Shown here in pieces: positions 52,639 through 61,108 of a stretch of 64,000 bases of DNA (position 1 is its first letter; every line of letters starts with the position of its first letter). Below the pieces are notes generated by a model, which did no database searches, was not told where the DNA came from, and was given only the letters and a program-made list of their open reading frames with translations. This DNA comes from Cryptosporangium phraense (lineage in GTDB: Bacteria; Actinomycetota; Actinomycetes; Mycobacteriales; Cryptosporangiaceae), in contig NZ_VIRS01000011.1 of the NCBI RefSeq assembly GCF_006912135.1, positions 124,001 through 188,000 on the forward strand, read 5' to 3'. The position numbers and the translations under genes were made by a program.

Positions 52639-53520
52639 TCATACTCCGACGGCGCGTCGCCGTCCGTACCAGACCATCCCGGCGAGCGCGGCCGCGCCGA
52701 CTCCGAAGCCGACCGCGGCGGTGGCGAGCACCGGAGTGGACGGCCGGACGAATCGGGTCGGAAGGGTCACCGGACGGCGGAACAGCAGCACCGGCCAGTC
52801 GTGCTCGGCGGCCGCCTTGCGCAGGCCGCGGTCGGGGTTGACCGCGAACGGATGCCCGACCGTGCTGAGCATCGGGACGTCGCTCACCGAGTCGGAGTAG
52901 GCGTAGCAGTCCTCGAGGACGTAGCCCTCGCTGGCCGCGAGGTCGCGGATCGCCGCGGCCTTCGCCGGACCGGCGGCGTAGTACTCGATCTCCCCGGTAT
53001 ACCGCCCGTCGACGACCTTCATCCGGGTCGCGACCACCCGGTCGACGCCGAGCAGCGCGCCGATCGGCCGCACGACCTCGTCGCCGGATGTGCTGACGAT
53101 GACGACGTCACGCCCGGCCGCGCGGTGTTCGCCGATCAGGGCCGCGGCCTCGGCGTAGATGGTCGGCTCGATGAGCTCGTGCAGGGTCTCGGCGACGATC
53201 TGGCGGACCTGGCTGACGCTCCAGCCGGTCATCATCGACGTCACCGCGTCGCGGATGCGGGCCATCTGGGCCTCGTCGGCCCCGGCGCGCTGGAACATCA
53301 ACTGTGCGTAAGCACTTCTGAGCATCGCCCGGCGGGTGATCAGGCCGCCCTGATAGAACGGCCGGCCGAACGCGAGCGCACTCGACTTGGCGATCACGGT
53401 CTTGTCGAGGTCGAAGAAGGCCGCGCTGCGGGCCTGCGCCGGCTCGACCGTGCGGGCACTGTCCACAGTTGTCTGATCGTCGCCTGTCGGCTCGTCGCCC
53501 ACGCTGGCGCTCTCGCTCAT
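52639..53520 (-). CDS. HAD-IB family phosphatase with C-terminal membrane helix
   Basis: This 293-residue HAD hydrolase of the SerB-like IB group carries motif I FFDLDKTVI (nucleophile D37, acid D39), motif II VIVSTSG, the conserved lysine in AGPAKAAAIRD, and motif III YAYSDSVSDVPML. Residues 1-30 are an acidic disordered extension. A hydrophobic segment at the C-terminus (LATAAVGFGVGAAALAGMVWYG) followed by Arg residues should anchor it in the membrane. Such proteins occur widely next to acs and the Tad genes in actinobacteria. The substrate is unknown; a phosphomonoester is likely. The promoter must lie in the following 53521-54167 gap. Confidence 0.9.
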   Translation of the reverse strand: MSESASVGDEPTGDDQTTVDSARTVEPAQARSAAFFDLDKTVIAKSSALAFGRPFYQGGLITRRAMLRSAYAQLMFQRAGADEAQMARIRDAVTSMMTGWSVSQVRQIVAETLHELIEPTIYAEAAALIGEHRAAGRDVVIVSTSGDEVVRPIGALLGVDRVVATRMKVVDGRYTGEIEYYAAGPAKAAAIRDLAASEGYVLEDCYAYSDSVSDVPMLSTVGHPFAVNPDRGLRKAAAEHDWPVLLFRRPVTLPTRFVRPSTPVLATAAVGFGVGAAALAGMVWYGRRRAVGV

Positions 53521-54167
53521 GCCTCGGAGTGTAAGACCGGACCTGAACCGACGGCCCCCTCGACTCCGGCGTTCGGTTAGGGCATTGTTGGCAGGGGTAT
53601 GTGCCAGAGCGTTGGCGGCCTAAGAAAATTCTTACGAGACTTGTTTCCGACCGGGTTCGGTTGCAGATCTCCCTCGGTTTGTTGAAGAATGTCAGAGGGG
53701 CGCTCTGTGTCGGGAAGCGGAGAAGAGTAGGCGTTCTCAGTCGGCTTCGACACCTCTAACGGCCTGGTTGACCGCACCCCCCCCGCGGTCATCTGGGCGG
53801 GTTCGGCTCGGCCCCCCCGGAGCCGGACCCCGGACGGTCCCCGCCCACCCCCCCGGCGGGGACCGTCCCCTTTTCTCCACAAACACCTTCGAGTCCAAAT
53901 CGGGCAATGTGTGCCGCTTTGTGAGCACTGGATTTCTCGAAAGTTCTTGCTGATGCGTTTCTGGATCGGTTCTTCCGGTCTGCTTCGGTAATGAGCAGCG
54001 AAAACGTCATCCGCGCAGTTTTGGTGTGATAGCACGCGACGCGAAGAATTCGGCAGTTGTCCACCGAGTGATCGCAGGTTTCTGTGGCCTGTGGACAACA
54101 TTCCGACAGGTGCTGGAGTTCGCGACGGTTGGTGGGTCGAAACCGCGATCCACCCGCCGGAGGATTC
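53521..54167. other. Gene-free region between the HAD gene and the Tad operon
   Basis: No coding sequence or tRNA is convincing in these 647 bp. GC falls well below the average between about 53580 and 53740 and again after 53880 (several A/T runs), as expected for promoter DNA serving both the minus-strand HAD gene and the plus-strand ssd gene. A strong hairpin with a T-tract sits in the middle (53832-53872). Confidence 0.6.
53832..53872 (+). terminator. Intrinsic terminator with no gene directly upstream
   Basis: GGACGGTCCCCGCC (53832-53845) and GGCGGGGACCGTCC (53855-53868) form a perfect 14-bp stem around a C-rich 9-base loop, followed by CCTTTT. The T-tract is on the plus strand, so it should stop plus-strand transcription. 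The nearest plus-strand gene upstream ends more than 2 kb away. It may end a short untranslated RNA starting in 53580-53800, or shield ssd from read-through. Confidence 0.65.
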
Positions 54168-55253
54168 ATGCCGTCGCCCGAGGCACGCCCGTTGGTCTGC
54201 GTCCGCGATCCTGAGCTTGCGGATCACCTGTTGCGTTTGGCCGCCGCTGCGGGCACCGACGTGGAGGTGCCCGTCGATCCGGCCGCGGCCCGGCCACTGT
54301 GGACCGGTTCGGGTCTCGTCGTCGTCGGCGTGGACGTCGCGGACGAGTACGCCGCGGCCCGGTTGCCGTACCGGATCGGGGTGGTTCTGGTCGCCGACGA
54401 GCGGGTGCTCGGGCCCGACGATCCGGTCGTCTGGCGGCTCGCGGCGGACCTCGGCGCCGAGCACGTGGCGTTCCTCCCGACGGCCGAAGCGTGGCTGATC
54501 GATCGGTATACCGATGCGGTGAGTGACCGTTCGGTCGACGGGCGGGTCGTCGCGGTGATCGGCGGCCGCGGTGGGGCCGGAGCCAGCGTGCTCGCGACCG
54601 CCCTCGCGGTGACGGCCGCTTCCGACGGCGCGCGGACGATGCTCGTCGACGCCGACCCGCTGGGCGGCGGGCTGGATCTGCTGCTGGGCCGGGAGCGGGT
54701 GGCCGGTCTGCGCTGGCCCGACCTGGCCGCGACGTCGGGGCGGGTCAGCCCGCCGTCGCTGCACGAGGCGTTGCCCAAGGTCGGCGAGCTGCGGGTGCTG
54801 TCGTGGGACCGCGGTGACGTCCTGACGATTCCGCCGGAGGCCGCCGGTGCGGCGCTGGAGGCCGGTAAGCGGGGCTCGGACCTGCTCGTGGTCGACCTTC
54901 CGCGTCGGCTCGACGACGCGGCGGTCCTGGCGCTGCAGGCCGCTGATCTGACGTTGCTGGTCGTCCCGGCCGAGGTGCGGGCGTGCGCGGCGGCGTCGCG
55001 GGTGGCGCGGGCGGTGCGTCCGCACTGCGGGCGGTTGGCGTGCGTGGTGCGGGGGCCGGCGCCGGCCGGCTTGCGTTCCGAGGAGCTGGCCGCGGCCCTG
55101 GAGTTGCCACTGGCCGGAGTGCTGCGGGCCGAGCCGAAGCTGGCGACCGCGCTGGAGCGGGGCGATGTGCCGGCCGGCAACGGGCGCGGCCCGCTGGCCG
55201 GTTTCTGTCGCCGGTTGCTGGCCGACCTGGACGATCTGGTGGGGCCGTCGTGA
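54168..55253 (+). CDS. ssd: Septum site-determining protein Ssd / CpaE-like ATPase
   Basis: This is a 361-residue protein. Residues 1-115 are a receiver-like alpha/beta domain, and residues about 125-360 a MinD/ParA-type ATPase domain. The deviant Walker A reads GGRGGAGASVLATALA, with Ser/Ala where most ParA proteins have the P-loop lysine and threonine; this form is usual for actinobacterial Ssd. TMLVDADPLGGGLDLLLG and LLVVDLPRRLDD are the Walker A' and B strands. CpaE/Ssd positions the Tad pilus apparatus and in mycobacteria affects septation. ATG 54168 follows GGAGGA. Its stop overlaps the GTG of tadA, so it is the first gene of the Tad operon. Confidence 0.92.
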   Translation: MPSPEARPLVCVRDPELADHLLRLAAAAGTDVEVPVDPAAARPLWTGSGLVVVGVDVADEYAAARLPYRIGVVLVADERVLGPDDPVVWRLAADLGAEHVAFLPTAEAWLIDRYTDAVSDRSVDGRVVAVIGGRGGAGASVLATALAVTAASDGARTMLVDADPLGGGLDLLLGRERVAGLRWPDLAATSGRVSPPSLHEALPKVGELRVLSWDRGDVLTIPPEAAGAALEAGKRGSDLLVVDLPRRLDDAAVLALQAADLTLLVVPAEVRACAAASRVARAVRPHCGRLACVVRGPAPAGLRSEELAAALELPLAGVLRAEPKLATALERGDVPAGNGRGPLAGFCRRLLADLDDLVGPS

Positions 55254-56422
55254 GCGCGGAGGTCGCCACCGGAGGGTTGGCCGAGCGGGTCCGGCGTCGG
55301 TTGATCTCGGAAGGGAGCCTGCCGACGCGAGCGGCGGTGACGACCGCGGTGCGCGCCGAGTACGGCTCGCCGATCGGCGACCGGACGCTGCTCTCGCTCG
55401 GAGCCGACCTGCACGCCGAACTGGTCGGCGCCGGTCCGCTCACCGCGCTGCTGGCCGAGCCCGACGTCACCGACGTGCTCGTCAACGGCCCGGGCGAGGT
55501 CTGGGTCGATCGCGGCGCCGGGCTCCAGCGCGTCCACTGCGACCTCGGTGACGACGCGAGCATCCGCCGGCTCGCCCAGCGACTGGCCGCGTCGTGCGGA
55601 CGCCGGCTCGACGACGCGTCGCCGTTCGTCGACGCCCGGCTCCCCGACGGAACGCGGTTTCACGCCGCGCTGCCGCCCGTCGCCGTCGGTACCGTGCACC
55701 TCTCGCTGCGGACGTTCCGCCCGCGCGGGTTCAGCCTCGACGAGCTGGTCGCGGCGGGCACGCTCACGCCGGCCGCGGCCGCGATCGCCAGGGCCGTGGT
55801 CGACGCCCACCTGGCGTTCCTGGTCAGCGGCGGAACCGGCAGCGGCAAGACCACGCTGCTGGCCGCGCTGCTCGGTGAGATCGCGCCGGACGAGCGGCTG
55901 ATCGTCGTCGAGGACGCGACCGAGCTCCGGCCGGCTCACCCGCACGTGGTCTCGCTGGAGGCCCGGCCCGCGAACGCCGAGGGCGCCGGCCTGATCCCGC
56001 TGCGGACGCTCGTCCGGGAGGCCTTACGCATGCGCGCCGACCGCATCGTCGTGGGCGAGTGCCGAGGTGGCGAGGTGGTGGAGCTGCTGGCCGCGCTGAA
56101 CACCGGCCACCGCGGCGGGGCGGGCACGCTGCACGCGAACACGCTGGACGACGTCCCGGCCCGGATCGAGGCGCTCGGCCTGATGGGGGGTCTGGGCCGT
56201 GATGCGGTGCATGCCCAGCTGGCGAGCGCGGTGCAGGTGGCGTTCCACATCGTTCGGTATCCGTCGCAGGCCGGTGGGCGGTTGGTGACCGAGATCGGCG
56301 TCCTGGCGGCGGGACGGGACGGCCGGGTTCGGGCGTGGCCGGCCTGGCGGAGGGACGGCGGTCCGACGCCGGGCCTGGACCAGCTGCGGGCGCTGCTGGA
56401 GTCGCGGGGTGGGGCGTGGTGA
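55250..56422 (+). CDS. tadA: TadA/CpaF secretion ATPase
   Basis: This 390-residue type IV-like secretion ATPase powers Flp pilus assembly or secretion. The Walker A is GGTGSGKTT near residue 195; the Asp box LIVVEDATELRP, Walker B-region MRADRIVVGECRGGE and His box GHRGGAGTLHANT are all intact. The N-terminal domain has the VTDVLVNGPGEVWVDR motif of CpaF proteins. GTG 55250 overlaps the ssd stop (GTGA), and its stop overlaps the tadB start in the same way, so ssd-tadA-tadB are translationally coupled. Confidence 0.95.
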   Translation: MSAEVATGGLAERVRRRLISEGSLPTRAAVTTAVRAEYGSPIGDRTLLSLGADLHAELVGAGPLTALLAEPDVTDVLVNGPGEVWVDRGAGLQRVHCDLGDDASIRRLAQRLAASCGRRLDDASPFVDARLPDGTRFHAALPPVAVGTVHLSLRTFRPRGFSLDELVAAGTLTPAAAAIARAVVDAHLAFLVSGGTGSGKTTLLAALLGEIAPDERLIVVEDATELRPAHPHVVSLEARPANAEGAGLIPLRTLVREALRMRADRIVVGECRGGEVVELLAALNTGHRGGAGTLHANTLDDVPARIEALGLMGGLGRDAVHAQLASAVQVAFHIVRYPSQAGGRLVTEIGVLAAGRDGRVRAWPAWRRDGGPTPGLDQLRALLESRGGAW

Positions 56423-57300
56423 GCGGTGTGCTTCCGGTGGCGGTGATGTTGGCGGTGGTCGGGCCGTCCGGGGTTCGTGGGCGGCTGCGGATGGTGGCGG
56501 TGGCGGGGCGGGGACATCGGCCGGGCTCGGCGGGCGAACGAGGATTTCGGCGCGAGGGACGGCTGGTGGGGGCGCGGCGACTTCGGGATCGGCATACCCG
56601 ACCGGGTGTGGGAGCGGCGGTGGCCATCCTCGCCGTCGCGGTCGGCGGCGTCGTGATCGGAGGCCCGGTGCTGGCCGGTGCTGTCGTCGCCTACGGGGTT
56701 GCCGGGCGGTACGCGCTGGCCCGGAGGCGCCGGGCGAAGGCCGAGGAAGCCGTGCGGGCGGCCGCCGCGGTGGCCCTGGCCGGGCTGGCCGACGACCTCC
56801 GAGCCGGCGCCACGCCGCACATCGCCCTACACACGGCGCTGGCCGCGCTGGACCGGCTCCCGGTGCCAGCGGCTGTGGCGTCCGCGTTGGCGGCCGTGCG
56901 CGCGGCCGTGGTGCGTCACCCGGCCGGGGACGTGGTGGCGGCCCTTCGAGCGGTGCCAGGGCCGCTCGAGCCGGCGTTCGGTCGGTTGGCCGCGGCCTGG
57001 GCCCTGACCGACAGCGGGATTCTCCTGGCCGACGTCGTCGCCCAACTCGACGTCGAACTCCGGCGACTACGGCGCGCGACCGACCGGGCCGCGTCCCAGA
57101 CCGCGTCCGCCCGAGCGACGGCCCGGCTGATCGCCGCACTGCCGGTGTTGGGCCTGGGGGTGGGTGAGCTGCTGGGCGCTGCGCCGCTGGCGGTACTCAC
57201 GAGGACGCCGGCCGGAGCCGCCTGCGCCGCGGCCGCGGTGGTGCTCCATCTGACGGGGTTCGCGCTGGCCGCCCGCCTGAGCCGGGTGACGACCGAATGA
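56419..57300 (+). CDS. tadB: TadB, inner-membrane platform protein of the Tad system
   Basis: The product has 293 residues. Two N-terminal hydrophobic segments (GVLPVAVMLAVVG; AAVAILAVAVGGVVIGGPVLAGAVVAYGV) precede a cytoplasmic T2SF domain (LADDLRAGATPHIALHTAL..., ALTDSGILLADVVAQLD), and two C-terminal helices follow (LIAALPVLGLGVGELLG; AACAAAAVVLHLTGFALAARL). This is the GspF/TadB plan. GTG 56419 lies inside the tadA stop. TadB and TadC normally form the membrane platform engaged by TadA. Residues 25-65 are unusually Arg/Gly-rich. Confidence 0.88.
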   Translation: MSGVLPVAVMLAVVGPSGVRGRLRMVAVAGRGHRPGSAGERGFRREGRLVGARRLRDRHTRPGVGAAVAILAVAVGGVVIGGPVLAGAVVAYGVAGRYALARRRRAKAEEAVRAAAAVALAGLADDLRAGATPHIALHTALAALDRLPVPAAVASALAAVRAAVVRHPAGDVVAALRAVPGPLEPAFGRLAAAWALTDSGILLADVVAQLDVELRRLRRATDRAASQTASARATARLIAALPVLGLGVGELLGAAPLAVLTRTPAGAACAAAAVVLHLTGFALAARLSRVTTE

Positions 57301-57511
57301 GGGCGGCAGCGGTGTTTCCGGTGGGACTGCTCCAGGGACGTGGACCTTGCGCGGCCTACGACCGTCGCTGTGACCGCGACCGGAGTGCCGCCTGCGACCG
57401 CCGGGCTGACCGCGATCGGAGTACCGCCTGCAAGCGCTGTCCCACGGTCGACGGTCACGCGGCAAGGGTCGTCCGGCGGCGGGTCGGGGAGCCGGGATCG
57501 GCGGTGGCGGG
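57301..57511 (+). other. Spacer between tadB and tadC with a 25-bp duplication
   Basis: tadB and tadC usually touch or overlap, but here 211 bp separate them. The spacer holds two copies of tgaccgcgaccggagtgccg-type sequence (57371-57395 and 57407-57431, two mismatches). A frame opening with ATG at 57297 runs across it for 72 codons, but its translation is Arg/Cys-rich repeat and not convincing as a protein. Confidence 0.55.
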
Positions 57512-58456
57512 ATGACGGCGCTGTCGATGGGTGCGGCGGTGACGCTGTTGATCGCGGCGGTGGTGGTGATGCTCGGTCGGCGGCCGTCGCCACGGCGGCG
57601 GCTGGCGCGCGCCTTCGGTGCGGATTCCGCGGCGCGGCGCGGCGGACTTCGTGGAGCCCCAACGTCCGGGGAGGTGGCCGGACTGCGGGGGCGGTCGGTG
57701 CGACCGTCTGAGCCGTGGTTGCGGTTGCTTCCGTGGCTGTCTCAGCCGGAGGTGCGGCGATGGCTGCCCGGGCTGTCTCAGCCCGAGCTGCAGCAGTGGG
57801 GGCCGTCGTCGTCTCGGGAGCGGTCGGGGGCAACGTCGGTCGGTCCGTCCGGGCGTCGGCCGGGTCCTCACCGGATGATGCAGGCCGGGGCGCCGATCGG
57901 CGTCGGGATCGTGGTGGCGCTCTTCGTCGGCGGGTGGGTCGGGCTGGTGCTCGGCGCGATCGCCGGCGTCGGCGGGTGGTACGTCGTCCGGAGGCTGCCG
58001 GCAGTCGGCGACGGACAGGCGGCCGCCGCCGAGCTGCCGTACGCCATCGACCTGCTGGCCGCCGTCCTGAAGTCCGGTGCACCACTCGACCGAGCGGTGT
58101 CGCTGGTCGGTTCCGCGGTCGGAGGCCCGTTGGGAGAGCGGCTCGAGGAGGTCGGACGGTCGCTACGGCTCGGCGTGCACGGAGAAGCCGGATGGTCCGC
58201 GCTAGCCGACGTCGCCGGTGCGGCCGGGTTCATCCCCGCCGCGGTCCGGGCCGCCGAGAGCGGCGCGGCGCTGGCCGCGGCCTGCGTCCGGTGCGCGGCC
58301 GACCTCCGCGAGCAGCGCGAAGCCCGAGTCGACGCAGCGGCCCAACGCGCGGGCGTCCTGGTCGTGCTCCCGCTAGGACTCTGCTTCCTACCAGCGTTCG
58401 TGCTGGTCGGAGTGGTGCCGATTCTGCTCGGGGTGCTCGATGACGTCCTGGGGTGA
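57512..58456 (+). CDS. tadC: TadC, second membrane platform protein of the Tad system
   Basis: This is a 314-residue membrane protein with an N-terminal helix (SMGAAVTLLIAAVVVMLG), a variable Arg/Ser/Trp-rich stretch (residues 25-125) that includes the duplicated WLSQPEVRRWLPGLSQPELQQW, two helices (GVGIVVALFVGGWVGLVLGAIAGVGGWYVV), a T2SF domain (LPYAIDLLAAVLKSGAPLDRAV... GAAGFIPAAVRAAESGAALA) and a C-terminal helix (LVVLPLGLCFLPAFVLVGVVPILLG). This is the TadC pattern. ATG 57512 is the second start candidate in a G-rich stretch; a GTG slightly upstream is possible. The N-terminal third is longer and more repetitive than usual, as in the rest of this operon. Confidence 0.86.
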   Translation: MTALSMGAAVTLLIAAVVVMLGRRPSPRRRLARAFGADSAARRGGLRGAPTSGEVAGLRGRSVRPSEPWLRLLPWLSQPEVRRWLPGLSQPELQQWGPSSSRERSGATSVGPSGRRPGPHRMMQAGAPIGVGIVVALFVGGWVGLVLGAIAGVGGWYVVRRLPAVGDGQAAAAELPYAIDLLAAVLKSGAPLDRAVSLVGSAVGGPLGERLEEVGRSLRLGVHGEAGWSALADVAGAAGFIPAAVRAAESGAALAAACVRCAADLREQREARVDAAAQRAGVLVVLPLGLCFLPAFVLVGVVPILLGVLDDVLG

Positions 58457-58491
58457 GCCGGGGAGGTCCCGGCGTACGAGAGGAGAAGGTC

Positions 58492-58659
58492 ATGATTCGG
58501 AGGCTTCGGTTGCTCGGCGAGGCCGGGATGACCACGGCGGAGTACGCGGTAGGCACGGTAGCCGCCGTGGCGTTCGCCGGGATTCTGCTGAAGGTGGTGA
58601 CGTCCCCGGCGGTGCAGACCGCGCTGACCGCGATCATCACCAAGGCGCTGAGGAGCTAG
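58492..58659 (+). CDS. DUF4244 Flp-like pilin
   Basis: The 55-residue product begins MIRRLRLLGEAGMTTAEYAVG and continues with a hydrophobic helix (TVAAVAFAGILLKVV). The G-M-T-T-A-E-Y-A pattern is the prepilin cleavage site and N-terminal helix of actinobacterial DUF4244/Flp pilins, with processing expected after the glycine and the glutamate at mature position 5. AGAGGAGAAGG lies just before ATG 58492. It follows tadC by 35 bp. This should be the structural subunit of the pilus or pseudopilus. Confidence 0.9.
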   Translation: MIRRLRLLGEAGMTTAEYAVGTVAAVAFAGILLKVVTSPAVQTALTAIITKALRS

Positions 58660-59720
58660 CCCACCGCCCAGGCCGCCGCCCGCCCAAGCGCCCCCGAGAC
58701 CGACCCCGGCCGGCCGAGGACGCCCCAAGCGGGCGGCGGCCCCCACCGCCGCCCGACGCGCCGCCGCCCGACGCGCCGGTTGGACCGCCGGCCGACGCGC
58801 CGCTGGCCGATGCGCCGACCGTTGGGCCGCCGGCCGATGCGCCGCCGGCCGACCCGCCGCTGGCCGACGCGCGGACCGCTGGGCAGCCGACTGCTGGCGG
58901 GCCTGGCGGTGGTCGGCCTGGCGCCGACCTGCCGATGACCGAGCCGCCGATGACCGAGCCGCCGCGGGCCGAGCCGCCGCGGACCGCCGCGCCGACCGCT
59001 GGGCAGCCGACTGCTGGCGGTCCTGGCGGTGGTCGACCTGGCGCTGACCCGCGGGGCGCCCGCGCGCTGGGCACCGACCCGCGGGGCGCCCGCGCGCTGG
59101 GCGCTGGCCCACCTGCCGCTGGCCCGCATGGCGGTGGCTGGCCCGGTGCTGGCCGACTTATCACTGACCCGCCCGCCGCTGGGCAGCCGCGGGCGGGGTG
59201 CGCCGGCGCCAACGGTCGCTTGCGCGGCTGGTGTGCGGCAGCCACAGGGTTGCCATTAGATCGGTGCGTGGCTGTCCCGAGGGCGGCTTCCGATCAGTAC
59301 GCGGCCGTCGTGAGAGCGGCGTCCGAGCGGTGGGCGGTCACGGCCGGGGTGCTGCTCGTTCTATGCCTGGCCATCGCCGATATGGCAGTTGGGTGGGTCA
59401 TGGTCGTCCACGGGCTAGTGACCGGGCGGTGCGCGGCCACCGACCAGCCACCGCACGGGTTGTGCCCGGACGCCGACCGGCTGCCGCGCGAGTGGTACCC
59501 GGACGCCGACCGACCGCCGCGCGAGTGGTACCCGAACGCCGACCGGCCGCCGCGGGGGTGCTGCCCGGGTGCCGACCGGCCCCTGCACGGGGTGCGCGGG
59601 GCGCTCGCCCCGCGCGGGGCGCGCGGGGCGGCCCTCAATTGGTCGTCTCGCAGGAAGGCCGCGGCCGTGGTCGGGACGGTGCTTGCTCGACTCCGGGCGA
59701 TTGGCTGGAGGGTGCGCCGC
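58660..59720 (+). repeat. Tandem-repeat expansion between the pilin gene and tadE
   Basis: The pilin and tadE-like genes are normally adjacent, but about 1.06 kb of repeats separates them here. From about 58745 to 59045 a 15-bp unit (ccgccggccgacgcg, ccgatgaccgagccg and variants) recurs, and a block of about 55 bp starting accgctgggcagccgactgc occurs twice (near 58878 and 58999). At 59050-59110 a 30-bp unit (acccgcggggcgcccgcgcg...) is doubled. At 59469-59600 a 33-bp unit is repeated four times, coding for DADRPPREWYP in one frame. That frame stays open throughout and includes one hydrophobic stretch (59330-59420), but I cannot support a gene start. Confidence 0.7.
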
Positions 59721-60101
59721 TTGGGTGCGGTCGCCAGCGGGGTGGTGCGCGGGCCGGGCGCGGCCGTGGGTGGGGCGGTCGGGTCGGTTACCGCGGAGTT
59801 GGCGGCCGCGATTCCGGTCGTGGTGTTGCTGTTGACGGCGGGGCTCACCGCGTTGGGTGCGACTACCACTCAGCTGCGGTGCGTGGACGCGGCTCGGGAG
59901 ACCGCACGTGCGGCGGCTCGTGGGGATGCGGATCCCGTCTCGGTCGGGCGGCGACTGGCTCCCGCGGGCGCTTCGATTCGGGTTGAGGCTACGGAGGACC
60001 TGGTCACAGTGACCGTGTCCGCGCCCGCTGTCGGGCCTCTGTGGCCGGGTCGCATCGACGCGACTGCGGTTGTCGAGCCAGAGCCTCCGGTCGGCGGATG
60101 A
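59721..60101 (+). CDS. TadE-like pilus assembly protein
   Basis: The recognisable part is GSVTAELAAAIPVVVLLLTAGLTALGATTTQLRCVDAARETARAAARGD: the TadE/TadG N-terminal membrane helix with its acidic residue, then a small extracytoplasmic domain (PVSVGRRLAPAGASIRVEAT...). The length of about 126 residues is normal. The start is uncertain because the frame is open far upstream; TTG 59721 is chosen since GGAGGGTG lies 6 bases before it, with GTG 59742 as the alternative. Its stop overlaps the next ATG (ATGA), so it is coupled to the tadG-like gene. Confidence 0.75.
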   Translation: MGAVASGVVRGPGAAVGGAVGSVTAELAAAIPVVVLLLTAGLTALGATTTQLRCVDAARETARAAARGDADPVSVGRRLAPAGASIRVEATEDLVTVTVSAPAVGPLWPGRIDATAVVEPEPPVGG

Positions 60102-60517
60102 TCCCGCCACTGAAGGCCGACGCCTTCGACGGTCGGGCTGCGCGCTTCCGGGCTGCGTGCGGCGGGATTTTTCGGGTTCGGCGGGGTGGAGGTAGTGCTT
60201 CGGTGGTGGCTCTGGCGGTTGGGCTGGCGTTGTTGAGCGTTGGGCTCGGGCTTCAGGGGGTTGGTGCGGCTGTAACTGCGCGGCATCGTGCGGCTTTGGC
60301 GGCCGATCTGGCCGCGCTGTCTGGTGCGCTTCATGTCCCCGAGGGCGCGACCGCTGCTTGTGCGCGTGCCGGTGAGGTTGCTCGACTCAATAGGGCTCAG
60401 CTCAGTCGCTGTGAGGTGATTGGTCGCGACATCGTTCTGACGGCTGAGGTCGTGCCTCCCGGCCCAGCTGCCCGCGCAGGCAACGCCCAGGCCCGAGCCC
60501 GAGCCGGCCCCATCTAG
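60098..60517 (+). CDS. TadG/Rv3654c-like protein, last gene of the Tad operon
   Basis: The product has 139 residues. A Ser/Gly start (GSASVVALAVGLALLSVGLGLQGVGAAVTARHRAALAADLAALSGA) forms one membrane helix followed by the conserved RHRAALAADLAALSGA motif of the small actinobacterial TadE/G-like proteins that close this operon. The tail is Ala/Arg-rich. ATG 60098 lies in the tadE stop. Codon bias weakens near the N-terminus, where residues 5-30 are Arg/Ala-rich. It is probably exported to or anchored in the membrane and acts with the pilin. Confidence 0.82.
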   Translation: MIPPLKADAFDGRAARFRAACGGIFRVRRGGGSASVVALAVGLALLSVGLGLQGVGAAVTARHRAALAADLAALSGALHVPEGATAACARAGEVARLNRAQLSRCEVIGRDIVLTAEVVPPGPAARAGNAQARARAGPI

Positions 60518-61108
60518 AACGCCAGCGCCCGCTCGAAGCCGGGAGTCCGGCCAAGGTTGCTCGCCGACCCGGCCGAGGCCGAGGCTCTGGCCCGCCCGGA
60601 TGCGACCGGCCGGGGACCGGTTCGCCGGGATGCCCACCCGCGGCGGTGCCGGCCTGCGGAATCCGCGCCTGCAAGGACACCGGCCTGTGGGGCTGCCGGC
60701 CCGAGTGTGCCGGCCTGCGGCGTTGCCCGCCGTCGGCGGCGCCGGCCTGCGGAAGTGCCCGCCTGCGGCGATTCGGGCCTGCGCGGGTGCCGGCCTGTGG
60801 GGCTGCCGGTCCGCGAGAGTGCCCGCCTGCGGCGTTGCCCGCCTTCAGCGATCCCGGCCCGCGGAAGTGCCCGCCCGCCAGGGTGCCGGTCCGCGGAAGG
60901 GCCCGCCCGCCAGGGTGCCGGTCCGCGGAAGTGCCCGCCTGCGGCGATGCCAGCCCGCGGCCGTGCCCGCCCGTGGAGAGGCCAGTCCGCCAGGGATGAG
61001 GCCGCCAGGAGTAGAGACCCGCCGGCCCGAGACCGCCGCCAGGCGCCCGGCCGATCAGGGCACCAGCCGCCTACCGGCGCACAACCACCAGCCCATAACT
61101 CCCACGCA
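60518..61108. other. Intergenic region between the Tad operon and pmbA, mostly repeat
   Basis: These 591 bp between convergent genes contain the 16-bp repeat array described separately (60653-61000). Frames crossing the array are open on both strands because it is GC-rich, but none has a plausible protein, and a 16-bp period would shift frame at every unit. Nothing else was recognised. Confidence 0.6.
60653..61000. repeat. Array of about 22 degenerate 16-bp tandem repeats
   Basis: Units such as cctgcggcgttgcccg, cctgcggaagtgcccg, cctgtggggctgccgg, tccgcgagagtgcccg and cccgccagggtgccgg follow one another with a steady 16-bp step. The ends (cctg/cccg...gcccg/gccgg) are conserved and the middle 4-6 bases vary. 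A few units near the left end are 14-15 bp. There are no spacers of constant length between longer repeats, so it is not a CRISPR array. Confidence 0.85.

Noticed and set aside
53580-53830. tRNA gene in the HAD/ssd gap
   Set aside because: A GGGTTCGG-like stretch was seen, but acceptor and anticodon stems could not be paired into a cloverleaf.
57297-57515. 72-codon gene between tadB and tadC
   Set aside because: The start overlaps tadB neatly, but the translation is an Arg/Asp/Cys-rich repeat from a DNA duplication with no family features.
58440-60101. Single 553-codon gene covering the Tad repeat region and tadE
   Set aside because: The frame starts inside tadC, crosses the pilin gene and is low-complexity until the TadE helix; only the last part is supported.
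60653-61000. CRISPR array
   Set aside because: The unit is only 16 bp, directly tandem and variable in its centre; there are no constant repeats with unique spacers and no cas genes.
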